From contig JAEZMP010000365.1 in assembly GCA_023442215.1 (NCBI GenBank), positions 1 to 8,779 on the forward strand: a stretch of DNA of 8,779 nt. The letters run 5' to 3'. Made by a program: the position numbers and the translations under genes. This DNA is from Pseudomonadota bacterium (GTDB taxonomy: Bacteria > Pseudomonadota > Alphaproteobacteria > Rhizobiales > Segnochrobactraceae). The stretch's first letter is position 1, and each line of letters starts with the position of its first letter. Positions 1 to 6,540 of this stretch are shown here, one piece after another. The notes below the pieces were generated by a model. That model was given only the letters and a program-made list of their open reading frames with translations. It was not told where the DNA came from and did not search any database.

Positions 1-448
1 GCAGCGCGAGGTGCTTGGCATCCGCGACGGCGACGACCGAATCGAGCGCGGCGGCGGCGCGAACGGTGTCGTCCATGAAGAAGGTCTGCGCGACAGGGGC
101 AGGGTCGGCGAGGCCGGTCGTCTCCACGAGGATGGCGTCAAACGCGCCGCGGCGCTTCAAGAGGTTCTCGACGGTGCGGATAAGGTCGCCGCGAACGGTG
201 CAACAGATGCAGCCGTTGTTCATCTCGAACACTTCCTCGTCCGTGTCGACGAGCAGGTCCGCGTCGATGCCGATCTCGCCGAACTCGTTGACGATGACCG
301 CGTAGCGCTTGCCGTGATCCTCAGTGAGGATGCGGTTCAAGAGCGTGGTCTTGCCGGCGCCGAGGAAGCCGGTCAGCACCGTCACCGGGATGCGGCCATC
401 GGGAGCGGAGGCGGACACGGGTGCGTTCGACGTGGAGGCGTTCGACAT
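1..448 (-). CDS. COG0523/CobW-family G3E GTPase (metal chaperone), N-terminal part
   Basis: The frame is open from an ATG at 446-448 (minus strand) to the left edge, giving 149 visible residues; the C-terminus lies outside the window. An AAGGA ribosome binding site sits 8 nt upstream (457-461). Visible motifs are the Walker A loop GFLGAGKTT at residues 27-35, the metal-binding GCICC motif at 79-83 (C80, C82, C83) and ETTGLADP at 109-116, which matches the Walker B region. Residues 1-19 are a Ser/Ala-rich extension before the GTPase fold. These motifs define the cytoplasmic G3E GTPases of the COG0523 group (CobW, YjiA, ZigA/ZagA), which use GTP to deliver or handle Zn or Co. The visible part resembles YjiA most, but the metal and client cannot be set from sequence. 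It is divergent from the thioesterase gene and is not a usual tol-pal neighbour. I see no AT-rich Zur-type palindrome in the 183-bp divergent spacer. Confidence 0.93.
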   Translation of the reverse strand, partial: MSNASTSNAPVSASAPDGRIPVTVLTGFLGAGKTTLLNRILTEDHGKRYAVIVNEFGEIGIDADLLVDTDEEVFEMNNGCICCTVRGDLIRTVENLLKRRGAFDAILVETTGLADPAPVAQTFFMDDTVRAAAALDSVVAVADAKHLAL

Positions 449-631
449 GGGGTCGTTCCTTGGATGCGAACGAAGTCGTAAACGTTCGGACGATGTCGCG
501 GGGGATTCGAGCCTGGCAGGGGCGGGCTGCATCCCGTATGGGCATCTCAAATAGTCTTTGCGAGGCGGCGGGGGAAGATGCCGGCGCCTCATAATGTCCC
601 CGCCCTCGCGCGGGCGCCGGCGGAGAACACC

Positions 632-1165
632 ATGACAGAGCAGCCCGGTCCCGATCTCGATCCGAATTCAGGTCACGGAGCGGGGGCCGGGTACGACATC
701 GCGGGCAGCCTTGCCGCCGGCCGGCACCGGCTGCCGGTCCGCATCTATTACGAGGACACCGACTTTTCCGGCATCGTATATCACGCGAGCTATCTGCGCT
801 TCCTCGAACGGGGGCGGACGGACTTCCTGCGCCTCATGGGTATCGGCCATCGCGAACTTGCCGACGGGCGGCACGGCGAGCCGCTGGCGTTCGCCGTTCG
901 GGCCATGACGCTCGATTTTCTCGCTCCTGCGCGGATCGACGACGTGGTCGTGGTCGAGACGGCGTTCAGGTCTGTGGGGGGCGCCCGGCTCGTGCTCGCC
1001 CAGACGATCGTCATGGGGAAGGGCACTGGAGGCGGAGACGGCCGCGTTCTGGTCGAAGCCGAGGTGACCGTCGTCGTCATCAGCCCCGAGGGCAAGCCGC
1101 GGCGGCTGCCTGCGGCGCTGAGGTCCCGTCTTGGCGTTGCTGGCGCGACGCCGGAGGCGCCTTAG
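632..1165 (+). CDS. ybgC: Tol-Pal-associated acyl-CoA thioesterase YbgC (hotdog fold)
   Basis: This is a predicted cytoplasmic 4-hydroxybenzoyl-CoA-thioesterase-like enzyme that hydrolyses acyl-CoA, classically the first gene of tol-pal clusters. The family signature YEDTDFSGIVYHASY lies at residues 40-54; D44 aligns with the catalytic Asp18 of E. coli YbgC. It is followed by a FLERGRTDFLR helix typical of the family. I chose the ATG at 632 (177 aa) because GGAG lies 6 nt upstream (622-625). An in-frame ATG at 578 would give 195 aa, but its purine-rich run lies only 3 nt before the codon. Either way the protein has a roughly 35-50-residue N-terminal extension, low in complexity and rich in Gly/Ala/Pro, beyond the usual ~135 aa. 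The stop codon TAG is the first three bases of the repeat element at 1163-1278. The gene is cut off from tolQ by a gene on the opposite strand, so it must be transcribed separately. The physiological link of YbgC to Tol-Pal is still unclear in the family. Confidence 0.93.
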   Translation: MTEQPGPDLDPNSGHGAGAGYDIAGSLAAGRHRLPVRIYYEDTDFSGIVYHASYLRFLERGRTDFLRLMGIGHRELADGRHGEPLAFAVRAMTLDFLAPARIDDVVVVETAFRSVGGARLVLAQTIVMGKGTGGGDGRVLVEAEVTVVVISPEGKPRRLPAALRSRLGVAGATPEAP

Positions 1166-1278
1166 AGCGCTCTCCAATCTGATGGCCTCATCAGATCGAC
1201 GAGAAAGCGCTCCAGATTCAAAAGCTTGAGCATATTCTTGTCGTTCAGATCGGTTCGATCTGAACGGGTTATGCTCTA
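1163..1278. repeat. Palindromic intergenic repeat (RIME-like) with TAGAGC/GCTCTA ends
   Basis: This 116-bp element begins TAGAGC (1163-1168) and ends with its inverse GCTCTA (1273-1278). It holds two structured halves. In the left half, GAGCGCT (1165-1171) pairs with AGCGCTC (1206-1212) around an inner perfect 8-bp stem, ATCTGATG/CATCAGAT (1177-1184 with 1189-1196, loop GCCT). In the right half, GAGCATA (1228-1234) pairs with TATGCTC (1270-1276) around a perfect 10-bp stem, GTTCAGATCG/CGATCTGAAC (1243-1252 with 1256-1265, loop GTT). The two-hairpin layout and the TTGAGCAT...ATGCTCTA ends resemble, from memory, the short dispersed palindromic elements common between genes in Rhizobiales. Both flanking genes converge and use its terminal TAG as stop codon. 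It may serve as a bidirectional transcription terminator or mRNA 3'-end stabiliser. Family membership is inferred; no second copy lies in this window. Confidence 0.8.
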
Positions 1279-2343
1279 GTCGCGCACGGTGCCGAGCGTG
1301 GCCTCGCGTTCGGCGGGGCGCTGCTTCCACCAGCGCATCAGCCTGTTGTGGACCGGCTTCTCGAACGCCTCGTAGACGAGGAGCGAGCCTGCGACGCTGC
1401 CGACGACGATGAGCACGCCATAGAGCCAGTCCGGCACCAGCGCCTCGAAGCCCGGGATGCGCATCACCATCGCCCGCGCCGCGAGGATGGCGAACAGGTG
1501 CATGATGTAGAGCGAGTACGAGGCGTTGCCGAGATAGACGAACAGGCGAGTCACGAAGCCCTTTGCCTCGATGGGCGGTCCCAAAACGGCCGCCGCGACC
1601 AGGATCGCAGCCGGGATGCCCCAGTGCAGCACCCGCTCCGCGCCGGTTGGCGTCACCTGCCACGACAGCAGGCCCGCTGCGACGAAGGAAGCGGCCACGA
1701 GCGCGATCCGCGGCAGGCGGCTGAGCTTCACCCCGTGGCGCCACATCAGCGCGATCCACATGCCGAACGCGAATTCCAGCACGATGGGCTCGAACCAGGT
1801 CGAGAACGGCGGCGACAGCGACACTGCCCGGTCGAGGACGACGAGGCCGACGAGCAATGCCGTGACGGCGCTCACCGCGTAAAGGCGCGGCAGCACCAGC
1901 GCGCAGGCGAACAGGACGTAGAACAGCATCTCGTAGTTCAGCGTCCAGCCGACGGTGATGATCGGCCCGAGTGTGCCGTCCTGGGGAACGAACAGCAGGG
2001 AATGGGCGAGGCTCGACCACGTCACCAGTTCGGTGCTGCGCGAGAACGCCAGGATGGCGGCGGCGAACGCCAGGGTGGCGGTCCAGTAGAGCGGGACGAT
2101 GCGCATCACGCGGCGGGCGAGGAAATCCCCGATCGCACCCGGTCTCTCGAACATCCGCTGCGACGACACTACCATGATGAAGCCGGAGATGACGAAGAAG
2201 ATGTCGACGCCGAAGCCGCCATACTCGATGCGCGGATAGGCCGGGTCGACGACGCCGGTGCGGTTCACGACCGAGATGTAGGCGTGCAGCACGACGATGA
2301 GCAGCGCGGCGATCGCCCGGAGAATCTGGATCGAAACGAGCAT
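1276..2343 (-). CDS. Acyltransferase-3 family membrane protein (OafA/ExoZ-like)
   Basis: The protein has 355 residues if started at the ATG on the minus strand at 2341-2343. This start places the family opening at the very N-terminus: IQILRAIAALLIVVLHAY at residues 5-22, with the conserved His at H20 in the first membrane helix. It also has AGGG about 8 nt upstream. The frame stays open to 2502, but the extra 53 residues look like translated leader. Other family marks are GVDIFFVISGFIM (45-57), the RRVMRIVPLYW segment (77-87), a WTLNYEMLFY motif, and a C-terminal EKPVHNRL stretch. Most of the chain is hydrophobic, consistent with about ten inner-membrane helices (Pfam PF01757). Such proteins transfer acetyl or other acyl groups to exopolysaccharide, O-antigen or similar glycans at the inner membrane. 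The short length without an SGNH domain is closest to ExoZ-type proteins. The acceptor is unknown, and no polysaccharide genes lie nearby. It is an unusual gene inside a tol-pal cluster. Confidence 0.9.
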   Translation of the reverse strand: MLVSIQILRAIAALLIVVLHAYISVVNRTGVVDPAYPRIEYGGFGVDIFFVISGFIMVVSSQRMFERPGAIGDFLARRVMRIVPLYWTATLAFAAAILAFSRSTELVTWSSLAHSLLFVPQDGTLGPIITVGWTLNYEMLFYVLFACALVLPRLYAVSAVTALLVGLVVLDRAVSLSPPFSTWFEPIVLEFAFGMWIALMWRHGVKLSRLPRIALVAASFVAAGLLSWQVTPTGAERVLHWGIPAAILVAAAVLGPPIEAKGFVTRLFVYLGNASYSLYIMHLFAILAARAMVMRIPGFEALVPDWLYGVLIVVGSVAGSLLVYEAFEKPVHNRLMRWWKQRPAEREATLGTVRD

Positions 2344-2680
2344 AGCCCTTGCCCTGCATGGATCGCCGCGGCGGGGCGGTCGTGATTCGCCATCTACGGT
2401 GAAATGAAGCGGAGCCGCAAGGAAACACTGCATTCGGCGCGGCGGCCGTGGCATCGGGAGCACATGCGCCCATTGCACGTGCGATTTCGACGCAAGATCC
2501 AATTTTCGACACGATTGACGGGAAACACAGACCTCGATTCTTTAGGCGCGGGTCCGACTCGTGCCGTGTCAGGGTGCCGACGCGGCGGGTCAGGTCCGAA
2601 ACGGTCCCATAGGCCGTTCTGGATCGCCGCCCACCACACACGTTCCTGTTCACGACCACCATCACGAGGTCGACCAGACC
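2344..2680. other. 337-bp divergent intergenic region between acyltransferase and tolQ
   Basis: I see no convincing gene here. Open frames reach in from both sides, but they lack family similarity and good ribosome binding sites. The region should carry the promoters for both tolQRA (rightward) and the acyltransferase (leftward). Visible details are a perfect palindrome GCACGTGC at 2475-2482 inside a near-palindromic ATTGCACGTGCGAT, a direct repeat TTTCGAC at 2485-2491 and 2504-2510 (19-bp period), and a local drop in G+C around 2480-2545. A possible -35 at 2515-2520 is listed separately. Roles for the palindrome and repeat are inference. Confidence 0.6.
2515..2543 (+). promoter_or_regulatory. 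Candidate promoter for tolQRA
   Basis: TTGACG at 2515-2520 is a good -35 match. A 17-bp spacer leads to TTCTTT at 2538-2543, a poor -10. Alphaproteobacterial housekeeping promoters often have a weak -10, and this is the most AT-rich part of the spacer. A start here would leave an untranslated leader of roughly 130 nt before tolQ. Prediction by eye only. Confidence 0.3.
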
Positions 2681-3394
2681 ATGAATCCCGCTGACGTGGC
2701 CAGCGAAGCGCTCGCCGCTCCGACCGGCGATATTTCGCTGATCGGTCTGTTCCTCCAGGCCCACATCATCGTGAAAGTCGTGATGCTGGGCCTGCTGTTC
2801 GCCTCCATCTGGTGCTGGGCGATCATCATCGACAAGCAGCTGCTCATCACCCGCACGCGGCGGCAGATGAACATGTTCGAAGAGGCGTTCTGGTCCGGCC
2901 AGTCGCTGGAAGAACTCTATCGCAGCCTGTCCGGCCGGGCGAATGCCGGCCTCGGCGCGCTGTTCGTCGCCGCGATGCGCGAGTGGAAGCGAAGCCATGA
3001 GGGCCAGCGTCCGGCGCTCGCTTCGCTCACCCAGCGCATCGACCGCGTGATGAACGTCTCGATCGCGCGGGAGATGGAGCGGCTGGAAAGGCGGCTGCTC
3101 GTGCTCGCGACCGTCGGCTCTGCCGGACCGTTCATCGGCCTGTTCGGGACGGTGTGGGGCATCATGACGTCGTTCCAGGCGATCGCCGCCTCCAAGAACA
3201 CCAACCTCGCGGTGGTGGCGCCCGGCATCGCCGAAGCGCTGTTCGCCACCGCGCTCGGTCTCGTCGCCGCCATCCCGGCGGTCATCGCCTACAACAAGCT
3301 CTCGGCGGAAGTGGGCGAACTCGGCGGGCGCATGGAAGGCTTCGCCGACGAATTCGCAGCCATCCTGTCGCGCCAGATCGACGAGCGGATGTGA
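2681..3394 (+). CDS. tolQ: Tol-Pal system proton channel subunit TolQ
   Basis: This 237-residue inner-membrane protein is the channel and scaffold of the Tol motor. With TolR it uses the proton-motive force to energise TolA. The ATG at 2681 opens MNPADVASEA and has GAGG at 2666-2669, 11 nt upstream; the length fits the family (about 230). Three membrane helices are visible at about residues 25-50, 139-167 and 177-204 (MotA/TolQ/ExbB domain). The long cytoplasmic loop between the first two includes a basic/acidic amphipathic stretch (about 113-138). Signature GPFIGLFGTVWGIMTSF is present at 149-165. T157 and T190 sit 33 residues apart, like T145 and T178 of E. coli TolQ, which line the proton path. 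Its stop is one base before tolR, so the two genes are almost certainly cotranscribed and translationally coupled. The paralogue ExbB is the main alternative; the neighbours settle it as TolQ. Confidence 0.97.
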   Translation: MNPADVASEALAAPTGDISLIGLFLQAHIIVKVVMLGLLFASIWCWAIIIDKQLLITRTRRQMNMFEEAFWSGQSLEELYRSLSGRANAGLGALFVAAMREWKRSHEGQRPALASLTQRIDRVMNVSIAREMERLERRLLVLATVGSAGPFIGLFGTVWGIMTSFQAIAASKNTNLAVVAPGIAEALFATALGLVAAIPAVIAYNKLSAEVGELGGRMEGFADEFAAILSRQIDERM

Positions 3395-3395
3395 C

Positions 3396-3848
3396 ATGGG
3401 TGCCGGTGTCGACATGGGCGGCGGCGGTGGCGGGGGACGGCGTCGCCGTCGATATCGCCGCCGGGTGATGAGCGAGATCAACGTCACGCCGCTCGTCGAC
3501 GTGATGCTGGTGCTGCTCATCGTCTTCATGGTGTCCGCGCCGCTGCTGACGGTCGGCGTTCCCATCGATCTGCCGCAATCGCGTGCCAAGCCGATGCAGG
3601 ACGATCAGGAACCGATCACCGTCTCGATCAAGCCGAACGGCGAGATATTCCTCCAGGACACGCCGATCACGGCGGAAGAACTGGTTCCTAAGCTGCAGGC
3701 CATCGCCACGCAGGGCTATGACGAGCGCATCTTCGTGCGCGGCGACAAGAGCTCTGACTACGGCACCATCATGCAGGTGATGGGACGACTGAGTGCGGCG
3801 GGCTTCCGCCGCATCGGTCTCGTGACCTTGGAGGAGCAGGGCGGCTGA
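3396..3848 (+). CDS. tolR: Tol-Pal system protein TolR
   Basis: This 150-residue single-pass inner-membrane protein is the partner of TolQ. It has a cytoplasmic N-terminus, one membrane helix (about 34-52) and a periplasmic ExbD/TolR domain (about 60-150). D35 in TPLVDVMLVLLIVFM corresponds to the proton-carrying Asp23 of E. coli TolR. The N-terminus is striking: seven glycines in a row (8-14), then five arginines, Tyr and three more arginines (15-23) just before the helix. This matches the positive-inside rule and a pattern I associate with alphaproteobacterial TolR. The start is one base after the tolQ stop. In-frame ATGs at 3414 and 3468 are possible but would remove the Gly/Arg segment. 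It leads into tolA after 3 bases. Confidence 0.97.
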   Translation: MGAGVDMGGGGGGGRRRRRYRRRVMSEINVTPLVDVMLVLLIVFMVSAPLLTVGVPIDLPQSRAKPMQDDQEPITVSIKPNGEIFLQDTPITAEELVPKLQAIATQGYDERIFVRGDKSSDYGTIMQVMGRLSAAGFRRIGLVTLEEQGG

Positions 3849-3851
3849 TCG

Positions 3852-4922
3852 ATGCGTCTCGATCCCGGAGCCACCATTTCGACCGTTGCGCACGTCGCCA
3901 TCCTCGTATGGCTGACGGTCGCGTTGCCGTCGCCCGATGCGCTGCCGTCCGCGCCGGTCGACGCGCTGCCGGTCGATCTCGTGCCGATCTCCGACGTCAC
4001 CAACATCCACAAGGGCTCCAAGAGCGCGCCGAAGACCGATGCCGCGCAGGCGTCGCCTGTCGAGACCGCGCACAAGGACCGTCCCGGCGAGGATGTGGGT
4101 GACGCGACGAAGACGCTCGACGCGCCCCCGACGCCGAAGCCGTCCGAGCGTGCCGTGACGCCGGCGACCGAGGCACCGCCGCCGCCGCCGTCGCCCGATC
4201 CCGCGCCGGTCACCGATCCGACCCCGCCGCCTCCTCCGCCCGCCGAGCAGCAGGCGGCCGCGAAGGCGTCTGCCGAGCCGCCGCCCCCTCCGGCCGAGAC
4301 GCCGGATCCGGCTCCGCCCGAGCCGACGCCCGATCCCGCGCCCCAGGAGGCGCCTCAGGACGCCCAGCAGCAGGCGAACGCCACTCCGGCGCCGCCGAAA
4401 CCCGTGGTGCCGCAGGCCAAGCCGACGCCGCCGAAGCCGACGCCGAAGTCAGACGCCAAGAAGACAGATACCGCGCAGAAGCCGGACAAGGCCGAGACCA
4501 AGAACTTCTCGGACGACATCGCCGCGCTTCTGAACAAGGACAAACCGTCGGGCGGTGGTACGGCATCGGCGAAAGACCCCGTCGCTCTCGGTGCACCCAA
4601 GGGCAAGGGCAGCGGCAAGCTGAGCCAGACCGAACTCGACGCCCTGCGCGGCCAGATCGCCCAGTGCTGGCGCTTCGAGGGCGGCGTGATGGATGCGAAC
4701 GACCTCGTGGTGCGGCTGGAAATCCACCTGAACCCCGATGGAACGCTCCTCGGCACGCCGAAGGTCGTGAACTCGAGCGGCAATCCGGCGTTCCAGTCGG
4801 CGGTGCTGAGCGCGCGCGTTGCGGTGCTGAAATGCCAGCCCTACAAGCTGCCGCTTGAGAAATACGACACCTGGAAGGATGTCATCGTGAATTTCGATCC
4901 GCGGGAGATGATCGGGGGCTGA
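3852..4922 (+). CDS. tolA: Tol-Pal system protein TolA (TonB-like C-terminal domain)
   Basis: This 356-residue protein links the TolQR motor to TolB and Pal across the periplasm. Three parts are visible: an N-terminal membrane anchor (about 8-27); a long linker (about 85-225) very rich in Pro, Ala, Asp and Lys, with PPPPP-type runs; and a C-terminal TolA/TonB-type domain (about 255-350) starting near KLSQTELDALRGQIAQCW. Two cysteines, C272 and C328, flank this domain and could form a periplasmic disulfide, as in TolA domain III. The linker differs from the Ala/Lys/Glu-rich helical domain II of E. coli TolA; a proline-rich, TonB-like linker is a common alternative in alphaproteobacteria. The start lies 3 bases after the tolR stop, with purine-rich GGAG and GGGCGG motifs upstream inside tolR. 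TonB is the alternative, but the position between tolR and tolB argues for TolA. Confidence 0.95.
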   Translation: MRLDPGATISTVAHVAILVWLTVALPSPDALPSAPVDALPVDLVPISDVTNIHKGSKSAPKTDAAQASPVETAHKDRPGEDVGDATKTLDAPPTPKPSERAVTPATEAPPPPPSPDPAPVTDPTPPPPPPAEQQAAAKASAEPPPPPAETPDPAPPEPTPDPAPQEAPQDAQQQANATPAPPKPVVPQAKPTPPKPTPKSDAKKTDTAQKPDKAETKNFSDDIAALLNKDKPSGGGTASAKDPVALGAPKGKGSGKLSQTELDALRGQIAQCWRFEGGVMDANDLVVRLEIHLNPDGTLLGTPKVVNSSGNPAFQSAVLSARVAVLKCQPYKLPLEKYDTWKDVIVNFDPREMIGG

Positions 4923-5054
4923 TCCGGCCTTCCGCCAAGACCATTCGCTTCCAAAGAGCCATTCGCCTCCTCCGTGCCGCGGGCCGTGCCTGCGCGGGGA
5001 GGGCCTCAACAGCTTGAACGTTCGATACGCAAACTTCTCGGGGACAGCTTCACC

Positions 5055-6461
5055 ATGACCACTCATCTCGCAGCGGTGTTGCCGCGTTCCGCCGAAGGGC
5101 TTCGACGGACCGGACCCGGGACGGCTTTTGCCGGCGTGGGGCTGGACGCGCTGCGCGCCGCCCGGCGGTTCGCCATGGTTGCCGCAGCCACGGCCGCGCT
5201 CGCGCTCGGTTTTGCGCAGCCGGCATCGGCGCTGGTCGAGATCGACGTGACACAGGGCACCGTCGAGCCGCTGCCGATCGCGCTGCCGAACTTCCTGAGC
5301 CAGGGCGATATCGGCGCGCAGATCACCGCCGTCATCAGCAACGATCTCGCCCGCACCGGCCTGTTCCGTCCGGTCGACCCGGCCTCGTACATCCAGAAGA
5401 TCTCGGATCCCAATGCCGCGCCTCAGTTCGCGGACTGGCGAGCGATCAACGCCCAGGCGCTGGTGGTCGGCTCGGTCGAGTCGGTGGGCGGCAATCTCCA
5501 GGCCAACTTCCGCCTGTGGGATGTGTTCGCCGGCGAGCAAATGGCCGGCCAGCAATTCACCACGACGGCCGCCAACTGGCGTCGCCTCGGCCACATCATC
5601 GCCGATGCCATCTATCAGCGGCTGACCGGCGAGAAGGGCTATTTCGACACCCGCGTCGCCTTCGTGTCCGAGACCGGGCCGAAGATCAACCGCGTCAAGC
5701 GCCTCGCCATCATGGATCAGGACGGCGCCAACGTGCGCTATCTCACCGACGGCAGCAGCCTGGTGCTGACGCCGCGGTTCTCGCCGACCAACCAGGAGCT
5801 CACCTACATGAGCTACGGCAAGGCGGACCCGCAGGTCTACCTGCTGAATCTGGAAACCGGCCAGCGCTCCATCCTCGGCAACTTCCCGGGCATGACGTTC
5901 GCCCCGCGGTTCTCGCCCGACGGCAGCAAGGTCATCATGAGCCTGCAGCAGGAAGGCAACGCCAACCTCTATGTGATGGATCTGCGCAGCCGCGCCACCA
6001 CGCGTCTGACCAGCACGCCGGCCATCGACACCAGCCCGAGCTACTCGCCGGATGGATCGCAGATCGTGTTCGCGTCCGACCGTGGCGGCAAGCCGCAGCT
6101 CTACGTGATGCCGGCCAGCGGCGGCGGCGGAAACCGCATCTCGTTCGGCGACGGCAGCTACTCGACGCCGGTCTGGTCGCCGCGCGGCGACCTGATCGCC
6201 TTCACCAAGCAGACCGCTGGCCAGTTCCAGATCGGCGTGATGAAGCCGGACGGCTCCGGCGAGCGCATCCTGTCGTCGAGCTTCCACAACGAGGGGCCGA
6301 CCTGGGCGCCGAACGGCCGCGTGCTGATGTTCTTCCGCGACACCGGCGGCGCCAATGGCGGCCCGCAGCTCTGGTCCGTCGACGTCACCGGCCGCATGGA
6401 GCAGCGCGTGCCGACACCCGGTTTCGCCTCCGATCCGGCGTGGTCACCGTCGCTCGATTGA
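5055..6461 (+). CDS. tolB: Tol-Pal system beta-propeller protein TolB
   Basis: This periplasmic protein binds Pal and TolA and switches Pal between outer-membrane and peptidoglycan contacts. From the ATG at 5055 it has 468 residues. A hydrophobic signal helix ends in QPASA before LVEIDV, so the mature chain would begin at residue 60 and have 409 residues, the usual TolB size. The N-terminal TolB domain spans about 60-185. A six-bladed propeller follows from about 196, with PD40-type repeats including RFSPDGS (285-291) and YSPDGSQ (330-336). The 59-residue leader is long. The ATG at 5055 has GGGGA 10 nt upstream, but a GTG near 5138 would give a normal leader beginning close to the RAARR n-region, and an ATG at 5175 would give an 19-residue one lacking it. 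An upstream ATG at 4974 seems unlikely. A 132-bp spacer from tolA shows no convincing promoter or terminator, so cotranscription with tolQRA is likely. Confidence 0.96.
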   Translation: MTTHLAAVLPRSAEGLRRTGPGTAFAGVGLDALRAARRFAMVAAATAALALGFAQPASALVEIDVTQGTVEPLPIALPNFLSQGDIGAQITAVISNDLARTGLFRPVDPASYIQKISDPNAAPQFADWRAINAQALVVGSVESVGGNLQANFRLWDVFAGEQMAGQQFTTTAANWRRLGHIIADAIYQRLTGEKGYFDTRVAFVSETGPKINRVKRLAIMDQDGANVRYLTDGSSLVLTPRFSPTNQELTYMSYGKADPQVYLLNLETGQRSILGNFPGMTFAPRFSPDGSKVIMSLQQEGNANLYVMDLRSRATTRLTSTPAIDTSPSYSPDGSQIVFASDRGGKPQLYVMPASGGGGNRISFGDGSYSTPVWSPRGDLIAFTKQTAGQFQIGVMKPDGSGERILSSSFHNEGPTWAPNGRVLMFFRDTGGANGGPQLWSVDVTGRMEQRVPTPGFASDPAWSPSLD

Positions 6462-6480
6462 CACGCTCGAACCCTTTTGC

Positions 6481-6507
6481 GCAGCGGCCGCCGCTTTCGG
6501 CCGCTGC
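6481..6507 (+). terminator. Strong hairpin between tolB and pal (attenuator or processing site)
   Basis: A perfect 9-bp GC-rich inverted repeat, GCAGCGGCC (6481-6489) and GGCCGCTGC (6499-6507), flanks a 9-nt loop 20 bases after the tolB stop. It is followed by CGTCTTGACC, not a T-run, so it is not a textbook intrinsic terminator. It could attenuate read-through, protect the tolB mRNA 3' end or mark a processing site. Confidence 0.5.
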
Positions 6508-6511
6508 CGTC

Positions 6512-6540
6512 TTGACCCGGGCCGGCTTCTCACGGATTAA
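6512..6540 (+). promoter_or_regulatory. Candidate pal promoter
   Basis: TTGACC (6512-6517, preceded by C to give the alphaproteobacterial CTTGAC) is spaced 17 bp from GATTAA (6535-6540). It begins just after the hairpin at 6481-6507 and would give a leader of about 70 nt before pal. A dedicated promoter would fit the need for much more Pal than TolB. Prediction by eye. Confidence 0.45.

Noticed and set aside
1348..2385. 345-codon plus-strand frame opposite the acyltransferase
   Set aside because: The minus-strand frame shows unmistakable acyltransferase-3 motifs; the plus-strand product is charged, low in complexity and resembles nothing I know.
2561..2680. Upstream GTG extension of TolQ by 40 residues
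   Set aside because: The extra residues are unlike TolQ, while ATG 2681 has a GAGG site and gives the family's normal length.
668..3589. Very long minus-strand open frame (973 codons)
   Set aside because: It runs antisense through ybgC, out of frame through the acyltransferase and antisense through tolQ/tolR. Its product is an Arg/His/Asp-rich low-complexity chain with no family signature, as expected of a shadow frame in high-G+C DNA.
4180..4460. Tandem repeat or CRISPR-like array in the CCG/GCC-rich stretch
   Set aside because: The repetition is explained by proline/alanine codons in the TolA linker; there are no regular repeat units with unique spacers.
4941..4966. Direct repeat CCATTCGC twice, 18 bp apart, between tolA and tolB
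   Set aside because: Only 8 bp long and not linked to a promoter or known binding pattern; it could easily arise by chance.
4449..6287. 612-codon minus-strand open frame opposite tolA/tolB
   Set aside because: It is antisense to two clearly recognised genes, has no recognisable domain and has the skewed composition of a codon-position shadow.
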